A DNA stretch of 64,000 nucleotides from RUG11462 sp036308645 (lineage in GTDB: Bacteria; Bacillota; Clostridia; Oscillospirales; Acutalibacteraceae). The notes beneath the pieces are model-generated. The model saw nothing but the letters and a program-made list of their open reading frames with translations. It made no database searches and was not told the origin of the DNA. The stretch is from positions 1 to 64,000 of the forward strand of contig JAXJVH010000050.1 in NCBI GenBank assembly GCA_036308645.1, written 5' to 3'. Of this stretch, positions 44,616 through 53,726 are shown one piece after another. A program made the translations under genes and the position numbers. Numbering within the stretch: the stretch's first letter is position 1; each line of letters begins with the position of its first letter.

Positions 44616-47021
44616 TTGAAATACGATTTTAAAAAAACAGAAGAAAAATGGCAAAAAATTTGGGAAGAAAATAAAACTTTTGAGGCAAAAGAAGATTATA
44701 CATTGCCAAAGTTTTACGGACTTGTTGAGTTCCCGTATCCATCGGGCGCGGGTATGCACGTTGGACATATCAAAGCATATTCAGGTCTTGAAGTTGTTTC
44801 GAGAAAAAGAAGACTGCAAGGATATAACGTTCTTTTTCCGCTTGGATTTGACGCTTACGGACTGCCTACTGAAAATTATGCTATAAAAACAGGTATTCAT
44901 CCGAGAGTTGTTACCGATAAAAATATTGAAAAATTTACTTCTCAACTTAAACGAGTAGGATTTTCTTTCGATTGGTCTAAAACCATAGATACTACCGATG
45001 AGAATTACTATAAATGGACTCAATGGATTTTCTTAAAAATGTTTGAACAAGGTCTTGCTTTCAGAGATAAGACTTTAATTAACTATTGTCCTTCCTGTAA
45101 AGTTGTGCTTTCAAACGAGGATTCACAGGGCGGTAAATGTGACATTTGCCACAGCCATATTGTTCAAAAATCAAAAGACGTTTGGTACTTAAGAATTACC
45201 GATTACGCCGATAAACTCTTGGAAGGTTTAAAAGAGGTTGATTATCTTCCTAATATCAAACTTCAGCAAGAGAATTGGATTGGTAAATCAACAGGCGCAT
45301 TTGTAGAGTTTTCAATCAAAGAAGTAGATGAAAAACTTAAAATTTATACCACCAGACCTGATACTTTGTTCGGCGTAACATTTATGGTTATTGCGCCTGA
45401 ACACCCGATTATCGAAAAATACAAAGCACAGATTTCAAATATTGACGCTCTTGCAGAATATAAAAACGAGTGCGCTAAAAAGACCGAGTTTGAAAGAACT
45501 CAACTTGTTAAAGATAAAACGGGCGTTAAAATCGACGGCCTTACTGCAATAAATCCCGTAAACGGAAAAGAAATACCGATTTACATTTCCGACTACGTAA
45601 TGATGGGTTACGGTACAGGCGCTATTATGGCTGTTCCTGCTCACGACAGTCGAGATTATGATTTTGCAAAAAAATTCGGCATTGATATTATTGAAGTTAT
45701 AAAAGGCGGAGATATTTCTAAAGAGGCGTATACCGAAAGCGGCGAAATGGTAAACTCCGACTTCTTGAACGGTATTACCGATAAAAATATCGCTATTGAT
45801 AAAATGATTGATTTCTTAAAGGAAAAAGGCATCGGTGAAAAAGGCGTTCAGTATAAAATGAAAGACTGGGCATTTAACCGTCAAAGATATTGGGGCGAAC
45901 CTATTCCGATTGTTTATTGTGACAAATGCGGTATGGTGCCTGTGCCTTATGAAGAATTACCGTTGAAACTTCCCGTTGTTGATGAATTTAAACCGGGTCA
46001 GGACGGCGAAAGCCCGCTTGCAAAGGTAGAATCGTTTGTAAACTGCAAATGTCCGAAATGCGGCGGTCCGGCAAAACGTGAAACCGATACAATGCCGCAG
46101 TGGGCAGGTTCTTCTTGGTATTTCTTACGCTATATTGACCCTAATAATGATGAGAGATTTGCAGACAGCGAAAAACTTAAATATTGGATGCCTGTAGACT
46201 GGTATAACGGCGGTATGGAGCATGTTACCCGTCACTTGATTTACTCAAGATTTTGGTATAAATTCCTTTACGATTTAGGCGAGGTTCCTTATTCAGAGCC
46301 TTATGCAAAGCGTACCGCACAGGGACTTATTTTAGGCCCCGATGGCGAAAAAATGTCAAAATCAAAAGGTAACGTTGTAGATCCTAACGATGTTGTTGAT
46401 GAGTTCGGTGCAGATGTATTACGTACTTATGTACTCTTTATGGGCGATTACGAAAAAGCGGCACCGTGGTCTAAAGACGCTGTTAAAGGTTGTAAGAGAT
46501 TTATTGACAGAACATTCAATTTAATAGAAATTCTTACTGACGAAGAAGATTATTCCAAAGAACTCGAATCAGCGTTCCATAAGACTATTAAAAAAGTTTC
46601 CGACGATATTGAAACTCTTAAATATAATACTGCCATTGCGGCAATGATGACATTGCTTAATGACATTTATGCCAAAGGTTCAATCACTAAACAAGAATTC
46701 AAAACATTTATTACTTTGCTTAATCCGTTTGCACCTCACGTAACAGAGGAATTGTGGCAAATGGCAGGATTTGAGGGAATGCTTAACCAGACCTCGTGGC
46801 CTACTTATTCCGAAGATAAATGCAAAGATGATACAATTGAAATTGTTGTTCAAATCAACGGCAAAGTAAAAGCAAAACTTATGGTTGCCGCTGAAAGCAG
46901 TCAAGAGGAAGTATTGAGCATTGCAAAAGCCGATGAAAAGATTAAGGCAGCGATTGACGGCAAAAATATTGTTAAAGAAATTTATGTAAAGGGTAAATTG
47001 GTTAATATTGTTGCTAAATAA
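44616..47021 (+). CDS. leuS: leucyl-tRNA synthetase
   Basis: 801 aa. Class Ia synthetase. The HIGH-type motif is in YPSGAGMHVGH near residue 45; the editing domain has TTRPDTLFGVTFMVIAPEH and GTGAIMAVPAHDSRD; KMSKS is at residues 579-583. The start is TTG at 44616 with AAGGAG upstream; no in-frame ATG is better placed. No T-box leader is seen because it is an internal operon gene. Confidence 0.98.
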   Translation: MKYDFKKTEEKWQKIWEENKTFEAKEDYTLPKFYGLVEFPYPSGAGMHVGHIKAYSGLEVVSRKRRLQGYNVLFPLGFDAYGLPTENYAIKTGIHPRVVTDKNIEKFTSQLKRVGFSFDWSKTIDTTDENYYKWTQWIFLKMFEQGLAFRDKTLINYCPSCKVVLSNEDSQGGKCDICHSHIVQKSKDVWYLRITDYADKLLEGLKEVDYLPNIKLQQENWIGKSTGAFVEFSIKEVDEKLKIYTTRPDTLFGVTFMVIAPEHPIIEKYKAQISNIDALAEYKNECAKKTEFERTQLVKDKTGVKIDGLTAINPVNGKEIPIYISDYVMMGYGTGAIMAVPAHDSRDYDFAKKFGIDIIEVIKGGDISKEAYTESGEMVNSDFLNGITDKNIAIDKMIDFLKEKGIGEKGVQYKMKDWAFNRQRYWGEPIPIVYCDKCGMVPVPYEELPLKLPVVDEFKPGQDGESPLAKVESFVNCKCPKCGGPAKRETDTMPQWAGSSWYFLRYIDPNNDERFADSEKLKYWMPVDWYNGGMEHVTRHLIYSRFWYKFLYDLGEVPYSEPYAKRTAQGLILGPDGEKMSKSKGNVVDPNDVVDEFGADVLRTYVLFMGDYEKAAPWSKDAVKGCKRFIDRTFNLIEILTDEEDYSKELESAFHKTIKKVSDDIETLKYNTAIAAMMTLLNDIYAKGSITKQEFKTFITLLNPFAPHVTEELWQMAGFEGMLNQTSWPTYSEDKCKDDTIEIVVQINGKVKAKLMVAAESSQEEVLSIAKADEKIKAAIDGKNIVKEIYVKGKLVNIVAK

Positions 47022-47073
47022 TATCTAACTATAATTATGTCAATTTACACTTTATCATTAGATAAAAAAATTG

Positions 47074-47102
47074 TTGACATAGTTATTGATTAGTGTTATA
47101 CT
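47074..47102 (+). promoter_or_regulatory. promoter of rpsU
   Basis: TTGACA (47074-47079), 17-nt spacer, TATACT (47097-47102). Confidence 0.82.
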
Positions 47103-47145
47103 ATATTAGTAAAATACCCCTGCTAAGGCGGAGGGAGGGATTATT

Positions 47146-47322
47146 GTGAGTCAGGTTCGTATTAAAGAAAATGAATCATTGGAAAACGCACTCAGACGTT
47201 TTAAAAGAGCGACTGTTAGAGACGGCGTAATTCAAGAAGTTCGTAAAAGAGAACATTATGAGAAACCTTCAGTAAAAAGAAAGAAAAAATCTGAAGCAGC
47301 TCGTAAAAGAAAATTCAAATAA
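47146..47322 (+). CDS. rpsU: 30S ribosomal protein S21
   Basis: 58 aa. Starts with GTG at 47146 behind GGAGGGAGG. The protein begins SQVRIKENESLENALRRFK and ends in a strongly basic RKKKSEAARKRKFK, the typical S21 sequence. Own promoter and own terminator. Confidence 0.96.
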   Translation: MSQVRIKENESLENALRRFKRATVRDGVIQEVRKREHYEKPSVKRKKKSEAARKRKFK

Positions 47323-47379
47323 TTTTGGGCTTAATTTACATATTCTGTCCGAAGTTTATTTGTATTGTATTTGATTTAT

Positions 47380-47411
47380 AAACGGACGTATTTTTATATG
47401 TCCGTTTTTAA
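47380..47411 (+). terminator. terminator after rpsU
   Basis: The stem AAACGGAC (47380-47387) / GTCCGTTT (47400-47407) is followed by TTTTAATTT. Confidence 0.72.
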
Positions 47412-47433
47412 TTTATCAAAAAGGAAAAACTAT

Positions 47434-47928
47434 ATGAGTATTTTTAAGCCGGATTATTATTTTAAAAATATTTTTTCCGTAACTCCGGAGTTTTTAAAAG
47501 AAAACAATATTAAAGCATTGCTGTTAGATGCGGATAATACATTATGTATATATCATACCGACATTCCTGTTGAGGGAGTAACAGAATGGATTGATAAAAT
47601 TCGTTCTGCCGGAGTAGAACTCCATATTCTTTCAAACGGAAAACCCGGCAGATTAACGAGATTTGCCGATAATGTAAATTTGCCTTGCTTTAATATGTCG
47701 TTAAAGCCGCTTCCTTTTAAAATTCTTAAAGCCATAAAAAAACTCGGTTTTAAACGAAAAGACGTTGCTTTAGTCGGAGATCAGATGTTTACCGATATTT
47801 TAGGCGGAAATTTATCCGGAATAAAAACCATTTGGCTTGATTATATTAAAATCGAAGATTCAAGAACATTTAGATTTAAAAGGAATATTGAAAATAAAAT
47901 TAAATCAAAGTTAAGGAGAGATGATTAA
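47434..47928 (+). CDS. yqeG: YqeG-family HAD phosphatase
   Basis: 164 aa. HAD IIIA-type phosphatase with LLLDADNTLC (DxDxT nucleophile loop), HILSNGKPGR, KPLPFKILKAIKKLGF and LVGDQMFTDILGG (DxxxTD). The frame runs up to 47365 through the rpsU terminator, so I take the ATG at 47434 with AAGGAAAA upstream. Its TAA shares one base with the next ATG. Confidence 0.92.
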   Translation: MSIFKPDYYFKNIFSVTPEFLKENNIKALLLDADNTLCIYHTDIPVEGVTEWIDKIRSAGVELHILSNGKPGRLTRFADNVNLPCFNMSLKPLPFKILKAIKKLGFKRKDVALVGDQMFTDILGGNLSGIKTIWLDYIKIEDSRTFRFKRNIENKIKSKLRRDD

Positions 47929-48788
47929 TGTCTGCTTTGTTTGGTCCTGCGGGCAACTCGGATTCGTTTGCTAAAATGGGGTATAAGTCAAATTTGGACG
48001 CTCCCGAATATGTTTCTAAAATGGAACTTGATATTTATGAATATCAATGCGGCAGGGGAGTCAGAGTATCCGAAACTAACGCTAAAGTTTATAAAGAAAA
48101 CGCTGAAAAATTCGGCATTAAGACTTCTTTGCATGCTCCTTATTTTATTTCCTTGTCTTCTGTAGAAGAAGAAAAACGGCTAAAATCAGTCGACTATATA
48201 CTACAAAGTGCAAAAGCCGCTGATATGCTTGGTGCTGACAGAATTATAGTTCATTCCGGCTCTTGTTCCAAAATTACAAGAGAAGAGGCTTTATCGCTTG
48301 CAAAGGATACTTTAAAAATTGCGAGAAATGCTTTGCTTGAAAACGGTCTTTCGCATATTCATATTTGCCCTGAAACAATGGGAAAAATCAATCAACTCGG
48401 CACTTTAGAAGAAGTGCTGGAATTATGCTTGGTTGATGAAAGTTTTATTCCTTGCATTGATTTCGGCCATTTAAACGCAAGAACTTTTGGCGGTATGAAT
48501 ACAAAAGAAGATTTTGAAAATGCTTTAAATATGGTAGAAAATAAACTCGGAATAGATAAATTAAAGTTCTTTCATTCACATTTTTCAAAAATTGAATATA
48601 CTGAAAACGGCGGCGAGAAAAAGCATCTGACTTTTGAAGATGAAATATATGGACCGAACTTTGAACCGCTTGCAGAACTCATTGCGAAGAAGAATTTATC
48701 GCCTTGTTTTATTTGCGAATCTGCCGGAACACAGGCTGAAGATGCGCTTTTTATGAAAAAAGCATATAAAGATTACAAAAATAAATAA
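47928..48788 (+). CDS. endonuclease IV-like TIM-barrel protein
   Basis: 286 aa. AP endonuclease family 2 fold. Expected zinc-ligand positions are all filled: His in SLHAPYF, His in IIVHSGS, Glu in CPETMGK, Asp and His in IDFGHLNAR, His in FFHSHFSKIEY, and Glu in FICESAG. This favours a working nuclease for abasic-site repair (Nfo/deoxyribonuclease IV), though distant TIM-barrel isomerases share this fold. Co-transcribed with yqeG, judging by the 1-nt overlap. Confidence 0.85.
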   Translation: MSALFGPAGNSDSFAKMGYKSNLDAPEYVSKMELDIYEYQCGRGVRVSETNAKVYKENAEKFGIKTSLHAPYFISLSSVEEEKRLKSVDYILQSAKAADMLGADRIIVHSGSCSKITREEALSLAKDTLKIARNALLENGLSHIHICPETMGKINQLGTLEEVLELCLVDESFIPCIDFGHLNARTFGGMNTKEDFENALNMVENKLGIDKLKFFHSHFSKIEYTENGGEKKHLTFEDEIYGPNFEPLAELIAKKNLSPCFICESAGTQAEDALFMKKAYKDYKNK

Positions 48789-48795
48789 AAAATAC

Positions 48796-48824
48796 TTGAA
48801 AAATATGCTATTATAGTATAAAAT
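48796..48824 (+). promoter_or_regulatory. probable promoter of efp
   Basis: TTGAAA (48796-48801), 17-nt spacer, TAAAAT (48819-48824); AT-rich and one or two bases off consensus in each box. Confidence 0.45.
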
Positions 48825-48855
48825 AATTATATTAATATTTGGAGGTTAAAAATTT

Positions 48856-49413
48856 ATGGTAACAGCAGGAGATTTTAGAAACGGCGTAACATTTGAGATG
48901 GACGGTAAAGTATATCAGATTATCGAGTTTCAGCATGTAAAACCGGGTAAAGGTGCTGCTTTTGTTAGAACAAAAATCAGAGATGTAATCGCAGGTTCGG
49001 TTGTTGAAAAAACTTTCAACCCTACTGATAAATACCCGACAGCATTTGTTGAGAGAAAAGAAATGCAGTATTCATATACCGACGGTGATTTATATTACTT
49101 TATGGATATGGAAACATTTGATACAATTCCTGTTTCTCCGTCAGAACTCGGTGATAACTTTAAATTTGTTAAAGAAGAAATGATTTGTAAAATTCTTTCT
49201 TACAAAGGCAAAGTATTCGGCGTTGAACCGCCTACATTTGTAGAACTTGAAATTACAGCCACAGAACCGGGTGTAAAGGGTGATACAGCAACAAACGCTA
49301 CAAAACCCGCTACACTTGAAACAGGCGCTGAAATCAGAGTTCCGCTCTTTATTAACGAAGGCGACAAGATTAGAATTGATACCCGTACAGGCGAGTATAT
49401 GGAGAGAGCATAA
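48856..49413 (+). CDS. efp: elongation factor P
   Basis: 185 aa. Relieves ribosome stalling at proline runs. The three-domain KOW/OB fold is full length, with Lys32 at the loop tip in KPGKGAAF, the residue modified in Bacillus. The C-terminal signature ends IRIDTRTGEYMERA. TTGGAGG precedes the ATG. Confidence 0.98.
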   Translation: MVTAGDFRNGVTFEMDGKVYQIIEFQHVKPGKGAAFVRTKIRDVIAGSVVEKTFNPTDKYPTAFVERKEMQYSYTDGDLYYFMDMETFDTIPVSPSELGDNFKFVKEEMICKILSYKGKVFGVEPPTFVELEITATEPGVKGDTATNATKPATLETGAEIRVPLFINEGDKIRIDTRTGEYMERA

Positions 49414-49415
49414 TA

Positions 49416-49799
49416 ATGACAGTTACTGAAAAAGTTGCTTATCTAAAAGGTTTAGCATCAGGACTTAGCCTTGACGCTAACGACAATCAGGTTAAACTTA
49501 TAAATGCTATTATTGATACGCTTGATGAAATGGCTGAGGCAATGTCTGAACTTGAATTAGACGTTACTGATATCAGCGATCAGGTTGACGCGGTTGACGA
49601 AGATTTGGCTGAAGTTGAAGATTACCTTTTTGAGCCTGATGAGGACGAAGATGAAGATTTATATGAAATTAAATGTCCTGAATGCGGCGAAGAAATGGTA
49701 GTTAGTCTTGATATGTTGGACAACTCCGTTGAATGTACCAATTGCGGCGCAACATTACAGTTAAGCATTGATGACGACGAAGAAGATATAGAAGAATAA
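49416..49799 (+). CDS. CD1247-type acidic zinc-ribbon protein
   Basis: 127 aa. The N terminus VTEKVAYLKGLASGLSLD is that of the CD1247 N-terminal domain family, common in Clostridia, followed by a coiled-coil-like stretch. A very acidic linker (~70-83) leads to a zinc ribbon with CPECGEEM and CTNCGATL (two CxxC pairs). The role is unknown; the architecture suggests a scaffold or transcription-linked protein. Starts 2 nt after efp. Confidence 0.85.
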   Translation: MTVTEKVAYLKGLASGLSLDANDNQVKLINAIIDTLDEMAEAMSELELDVTDISDQVDAVDEDLAEVEDYLFEPDEDEDEDLYEIKCPECGEEMVVSLDMLDNSVECTNCGATLQLSIDDDEEDIEE

Positions 49800-49803
49800 A
49801 TAT

Positions 49804-49835
49804 TAGCCGACTTTTTTATAAAAAAGTCGGCTTTG
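49804..49835 (+). terminator. terminator after the zinc-ribbon gene
   Basis: The stem AGCCGACTTTTTT (49805-49817) pairs with AAAAAAGTCGGCT (49820-49832); a moderate T-rich tail follows. Confidence 0.75.
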
Positions 49836-49904
49836 TCCTTTTTATAGGACAGGTTATATTGTATAATCCTTATAGAAACAAAAAAATTCAGGGAGGATTA
49901 TATT

Positions 49905-50183
49905 ATGAATAACCTTAAATCAAACATCATTACTTATAAAATTCTTAAAAAAGTATTTTCTTTAGTCTGTGCTGTAGGAATATTTGGCTTTCTTTTCTTT
50001 TCGCTCGGTGAAAATGTCAATACTTTAAGGAACGGTTGGATTTCCATTACTTTAATGCTTTTTGGAATTGCAGAAGTAGAATATTGTAATTTTAGAATTA
50101 GAAGTCTTAAAAAGCAGTATTTTGCTCTTAAAAGAAATATCAAAACAAGAAACAAAATCATTGAATTTGAAAAAATTGCTTAA
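49905..50183 (+). CDS. small membrane protein, unknown
   Basis: 92 aa with two hydrophobic segments (~14-34 and ~42-60) and a basic Lys/Arg-rich tail. I do not recognise a family. A clear ribosome site (CAGGGAGGA) precedes the ATG, and a TATAAT at 49862 could be part of its promoter, though no good -35 is seen. Ends before a strong hairpin that separates it from glmS. Confidence 0.65.
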   Translation: MNNLKSNIITYKILKKVFSLVCAVGIFGFLFFSLGENVNTLRNGWISITLMLFGIAEVEYCNFRIRSLKKQYFALKRNIKTRNKIIEFEKIA

Positions 50184-50208
50184 TTTTCGGTAAAATAAGC
50201 ATATTAAA

Positions 50209-50240
50209 ACCCCCTAAATCTAATTTAAGATTTAGGGGGT
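50209..50240 (-). terminator. terminator of glmS (between convergent genes)
   Basis: 13-bp perfect stem ACCCCCTAAATCT/AGATTTAGGGGGT (50209-50221 and 50228-50240). In the - direction it is followed by TTTTAAT. Confidence 0.82.
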
Positions 50241-50254
50241 AAATTATTGTCAAG

Positions 50255-52081
50255 TTATTCTACTGTAACCGATTTTGCAAGGTTTTTTGGTTTATCGATA
50301 TTACAATTTCTTGCAAGCGCAATATAATAGCCTAATAATTGCATGGGAACTACTTCTAAAGAGGGGACAATCAACTTTTTGGAATCAGGAATTCTGATTA
50401 CGCTGTCAACTTCAGCAGTACTTACATCCATAGATTCATTAGTAATTAACATTACTTCAGCACCACGTGCTTTAACCTCTTTAATATTGCTCATTGTTTT
50501 TGGGAACAAATCTTTATTGCAAGCAAGGCCTACAACAAAAGTACCTTCTTCAATCAATGAAATAGTGCCGTGTTTTAATTCACCTGCAGCGTACGCCTCC
50601 GAGTGAATATAACTGATTTCTTTCAATTTTAAAGACGCTTCAAGAGCGATAGCGTAGTCAAAATTTCTTCCGATAAAATATGCGTGATCAAGATAAGCGT
50701 ATCTTTTAGCCATTTCCTTGATTTTCGGAGCAAGTTTTAATATCTCTTCAATTTTCTCGGGGATTGTTTCGATTTCAGCAAGCATTTCCGATACAAATTC
50801 ATCTGTAACTGCGCCGATTTTCTGCGCCATATAAAGCGCTACAAGGTACATTAATGATAGTTGTGTAGAATATGCTTTAGTGGTTGCAACCGAAATTTCA
50901 GGTCCAGCCCAAGTATACAAGACATTATCCGAAATGTTTGCAATAGAACTGCCCACAACGTTTACAATAGAAAGTATTTTGGCTCCTTTTCTTTTAGCGA
51001 TTTTAAGCGCTTCAAGAGTATCGGCAGTTTCACCTGACTGACTTATGATGATTACAAGCGATTTCTCTGAAATAATCGGGTTAGAATATCTGAATTCACT
51101 TGCAATTTCACAGAAAACCGGTTTTCTTACAAGTTCTTCTATAATGTATTTTCCGACTACTCCTACATGATAAGCAGAACCGCAAGCAACAATGTGTATG
51201 CTGTCAAGATTCTCTAAAAAGTCTTTTGAAAGTTCAAATCCTTCAAGAATAATCTCGCCGTCTTTAATTCTAGGTTCAATAGTATCTCTGATAGCCTTGG
51301 GCTGTTCCATAATTTCTTTAATCATAAAATGATCATAGCCGCCTTTTTCAGCCGCAGAAACATCCCATTCAATCTCTGTTACTTCTCTGTTAATCTTATT
51401 TTTATCAGTATCAAAAATCTCCACACAATTTCTTGTAAGTTTTACTATCTCATTATCATTAAGATAATAAATTTTTCTTGTAATAGGGAGAACGGCAGGA
51501 ATATCCGACGCTATCATATTTCCGCCCTCGGAAAGTCCTACAATTAAAGGGCTTGCTTTTCTTACAGCATAAAATTCATCCGGATAATCGGTATTAAGTA
51601 TTCCTAAAGCATAAGAGCCTTCTATTATACTTAATATTTTTACAATGGTTTCAAAAGTATCGCCGTTATAGTATTTCTGTAAAAGAGCGGCAACAACTTC
51701 GCTGTCGGTTTCTGATTTAAAGGTGTATCCGTCTTTAGTCAACTGTTCTTTAAGCGTAGCATAGTTTTCAATAATGCCGTTATGCACTATTGCAAATTTA
51801 CCGTTTTCGCTTAAATGAGGATGGGCATTTTCATCAGACGGTTTACCGTGAGTAGCCCAGCGAGTATGACCTATGCCGATAGTACTATTATATTTTTCAC
51901 CTTTATCAATTAAATTGGTAAGCGTTGCAAGCTCACCTTCGGATTTTTTTAAAATTATCTTTTTATTTTCAATAATCGCTATTCCTGCTGAGTCATAACC
52001 TCGATATTCAAGTCTTGCCAAACCTTCAAGCAGTACAGGCGCAGCAGGGTGATCTCCGACAAATCCAACAATACCACACAT
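50255..52081 (-). CDS. glmS: GlmS, glucosamine-6-phosphate synthase
   Basis: 608 aa. Uses glutamine to turn fructose-6-phosphate into GlcN-6-P for peptidoglycan. The N-terminal nucleophile is Cys2 in MCGIVGFVGD, and GIGHTRWATHG follows. Two SIS isomerase domains are present (~285-420 and ~455-600, with SQSGETADTLEAL and EASLKLKEISYIHSEAY). The C terminus ends LAKSVTVE. It follows the GOGAT genes on the same strand but behind a terminator and its own promoter. No glmS ribozyme is seen upstream. Confidence 0.98.
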   Translation of the reverse strand: MCGIVGFVGDHPAAPVLLEGLARLEYRGYDSAGIAIIENKKIILKKSEGELATLTNLIDKGEKYNSTIGIGHTRWATHGKPSDENAHPHLSENGKFAIVHNGIIENYATLKEQLTKDGYTFKSETDSEVVAALLQKYYNGDTFETIVKILSIIEGSYALGILNTDYPDEFYAVRKASPLIVGLSEGGNMIASDIPAVLPITRKIYYLNDNEIVKLTRNCVEIFDTDKNKINREVTEIEWDVSAAEKGGYDHFMIKEIMEQPKAIRDTIEPRIKDGEIILEGFELSKDFLENLDSIHIVACGSAYHVGVVGKYIIEELVRKPVFCEIASEFRYSNPIISEKSLVIIISQSGETADTLEALKIAKRKGAKILSIVNVVGSSIANISDNVLYTWAGPEISVATTKAYSTQLSLMYLVALYMAQKIGAVTDEFVSEMLAEIETIPEKIEEILKLAPKIKEMAKRYAYLDHAYFIGRNFDYAIALEASLKLKEISYIHSEAYAAGELKHGTISLIEEGTFVVGLACNKDLFPKTMSNIKEVKARGAEVMLITNESMDVSTAEVDSVIRIPDSKKLIVPSLEVVPMQLLGYYIALARNCNIDKPKNLAKSVTVE

Positions 52082-52124
52082 AAATAATTCACCTCATAAT
52101 ATGTTTATTGTTTGGTACTACAAT

Positions 52125-52153
52125 ATTATAACATTAATTATATTAATTTACAA
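52125..52153 (-). promoter_or_regulatory. promoter of glmS
   Basis: On the - strand TTGTAA (52153-52148), 17-nt spacer, TATAAT (52130-52125). Confidence 0.65.
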
Positions 52154-52200
52154 GAATAAAATAAGACTGCACACAAAAATAAATTTTTGTATACAGCCTT
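52152..52200 (-). terminator. terminator after gltD
   Basis: An 18-bp near-perfect stem (52163-52180 and 52183-52200) with a 2-nt spacer. On the - strand it is followed by ATTTTATTCTT. Confidence 0.8.
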
Positions 52201-52225
52201 ATTTAAGAAAATGAAAAGAATACAG

Positions 52226-53713
52226 CTATTTAATCATATTGGTATATCCCATAAGAAATTTATCTACTTCTTTTGCACAGGCTCTGCCGTCTGCAATAGA
52301 ACTTACAACAAGCGATTGACCTGTTCTGACATCTCCTGCCGAGAATACCTTATCAATATTTGTCTTATACTCGTCGGTATTTATATTATTTCTATCGGTG
52401 AGTTCAAGACTGAAAGCTTTTGAAAGAGAATCTTCACAACCGATAAATCCTGCCGCTATAAGCAAAAGTTCGCATGGAAGTGTTTTTTCGCTGCCCGAAA
52501 TCTCTTTCATATCCATTCTGCCTGTCTGTTCGTTTTTAACAAACTCAAGATCTACGGTAATGATTTCTTTCAAATTTCCGTCTTTATCTTTTACTAACTC
52601 TTTAACGGTAGTTTGATATTTGCGAGGATCAAAGCCGAATTTAGCGATTGCTTCTTCCTGACCGTAATCAGTTTTGCAAACTCTCGGATATTCAGGCCAA
52701 GGATTTTTAACTTCATCACGAGTATCAGGTAATTTAGGCATAATTTCAAGTTGAGTTACGCTTTTGCAACCAAGTCTTATTGAAGTTCCTACGCAATCGT
52801 TACCTGTATCGCCGCCGCCGATTATAACAACGTTTTTATCTTTTGTTTCAGGGAATTTATTGTTTTTAAGTTCAGAATCAAGCAGACTTTTTGTAACTGC
52901 GGTAAGATAATCAACTGCAAAATAAACACCTTTCGCATCTCTGCCTTTAGTGTTAATATCTCTCGGCTTTCTTGAACCGCAACAAAGAACAACTGCGTCA
53001 AAGTCTTTAAGCAATTCTTTTGCTTTTTTAGAAGAATTAATATTTTCATTAGTTAAAAATTCAACGCCTTCTTCTCGCATAAGGTTGATTTTACGGTCAA
53101 TTATATGCTTTTCAAGTTTCATATTAGGAATACCGTACATCAAAAGTCCACCGATTCTGTCGTCACGTTCAAATACGGTTACATTGTGTCCACGCTTGTT
53201 CAATTGGTCGGCAACAGCAAGACCTGACGGTCCCGAGCCGACAACCGCTACGCGTTTATCACTTCTTACAGTAGGGATTTGCGGAGTGATAAGTCCGTTT
53301 TGATAACCTCGTTCGATAATTTCAAGTTCATTATCATGTACTGATACAGAATCGGTATCAATATTACAAGAGCAAGCACATTCGCACAAAGCGGGGCAAA
53401 CTCTACCTGTAAACTCCGGGAAATTATTTGTTTTTAACAAACGTGATAAAGCGTGATCCCAGTTTCCTTTATAAATCTGGTCGTTCCATTCGGGTATAAG
53501 GTTATTAAGCGGGCAACCTGTTCTCATACCGTTTAAAACCATTCCCGACTGACAGAAGGGAACGCCGCAGTTCATACATCTTGCCGCTTGTTTTCTTCTG
53601 TCTTCTTCGGAAATTCTAATGTGAAATTCGTTAAAATTCTTAATTCTCTCTAAGGGAGCAACCGAAACGTTGCTCTCCCTGTTATATTCCATAAAACCTG
53701 TAGGTTTAGCCAT
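52226..53713 (-). CDS. gltD: GltD, glutamate synthase small subunit
   Basis: 495 aa. Electron-entry subunit of NADPH-GOGAT. The N-terminal Cys clusters CMNCGVPFCQ with GCPLNN, and CPALCECACSCN, hold [4Fe-4S] centres. FAD and NADPH Rossmann folds follow (VAVVGSGPSGLAVADQLNKRG, VIIGGGDTGNDCVGTSIRLG). The C-terminal FSAGDVRTGQSLVV closes the FAD site. 13 nt downstream of gltB. Confidence 0.97.
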   Translation of the reverse strand: MAKPTGFMEYNRESNVSVAPLERIKNFNEFHIRISEEDRRKQAARCMNCGVPFCQSGMVLNGMRTGCPLNNLIPEWNDQIYKGNWDHALSRLLKTNNFPEFTGRVCPALCECACSCNIDTDSVSVHDNELEIIERGYQNGLITPQIPTVRSDKRVAVVGSGPSGLAVADQLNKRGHNVTVFERDDRIGGLLMYGIPNMKLEKHIIDRKINLMREEGVEFLTNENINSSKKAKELLKDFDAVVLCCGSRKPRDINTKGRDAKGVYFAVDYLTAVTKSLLDSELKNNKFPETKDKNVVIIGGGDTGNDCVGTSIRLGCKSVTQLEIMPKLPDTRDEVKNPWPEYPRVCKTDYGQEEAIAKFGFDPRKYQTTVKELVKDKDGNLKEIITVDLEFVKNEQTGRMDMKEISGSEKTLPCELLLIAAGFIGCEDSLSKAFSLELTDRNNINTDEYKTNIDKVFSAGDVRTGQSLVVSSIADGRACAKEVDKFLMGYTNMIK

Positions 53714-53726
53714 TTCAGTTTCCTCC

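Noticed and set aside
44601..44616. T-box leader for leuS
   Set aside because: leuS is only 15 nt behind rsfS inside an operon, leaving no room for a T-box.
47365..47433. Longer yqeG start
   Set aside because: It would place the start inside the rpsU terminator hairpin; the ATG at 47434 has a ribosome site and family-like N terminus.
52082..52160. glmS ribozyme upstream of glmS
   Set aside because: Only about 100 nt lie between the genes, filled by a promoter and the gltD terminator; no ribozyme core is visible.
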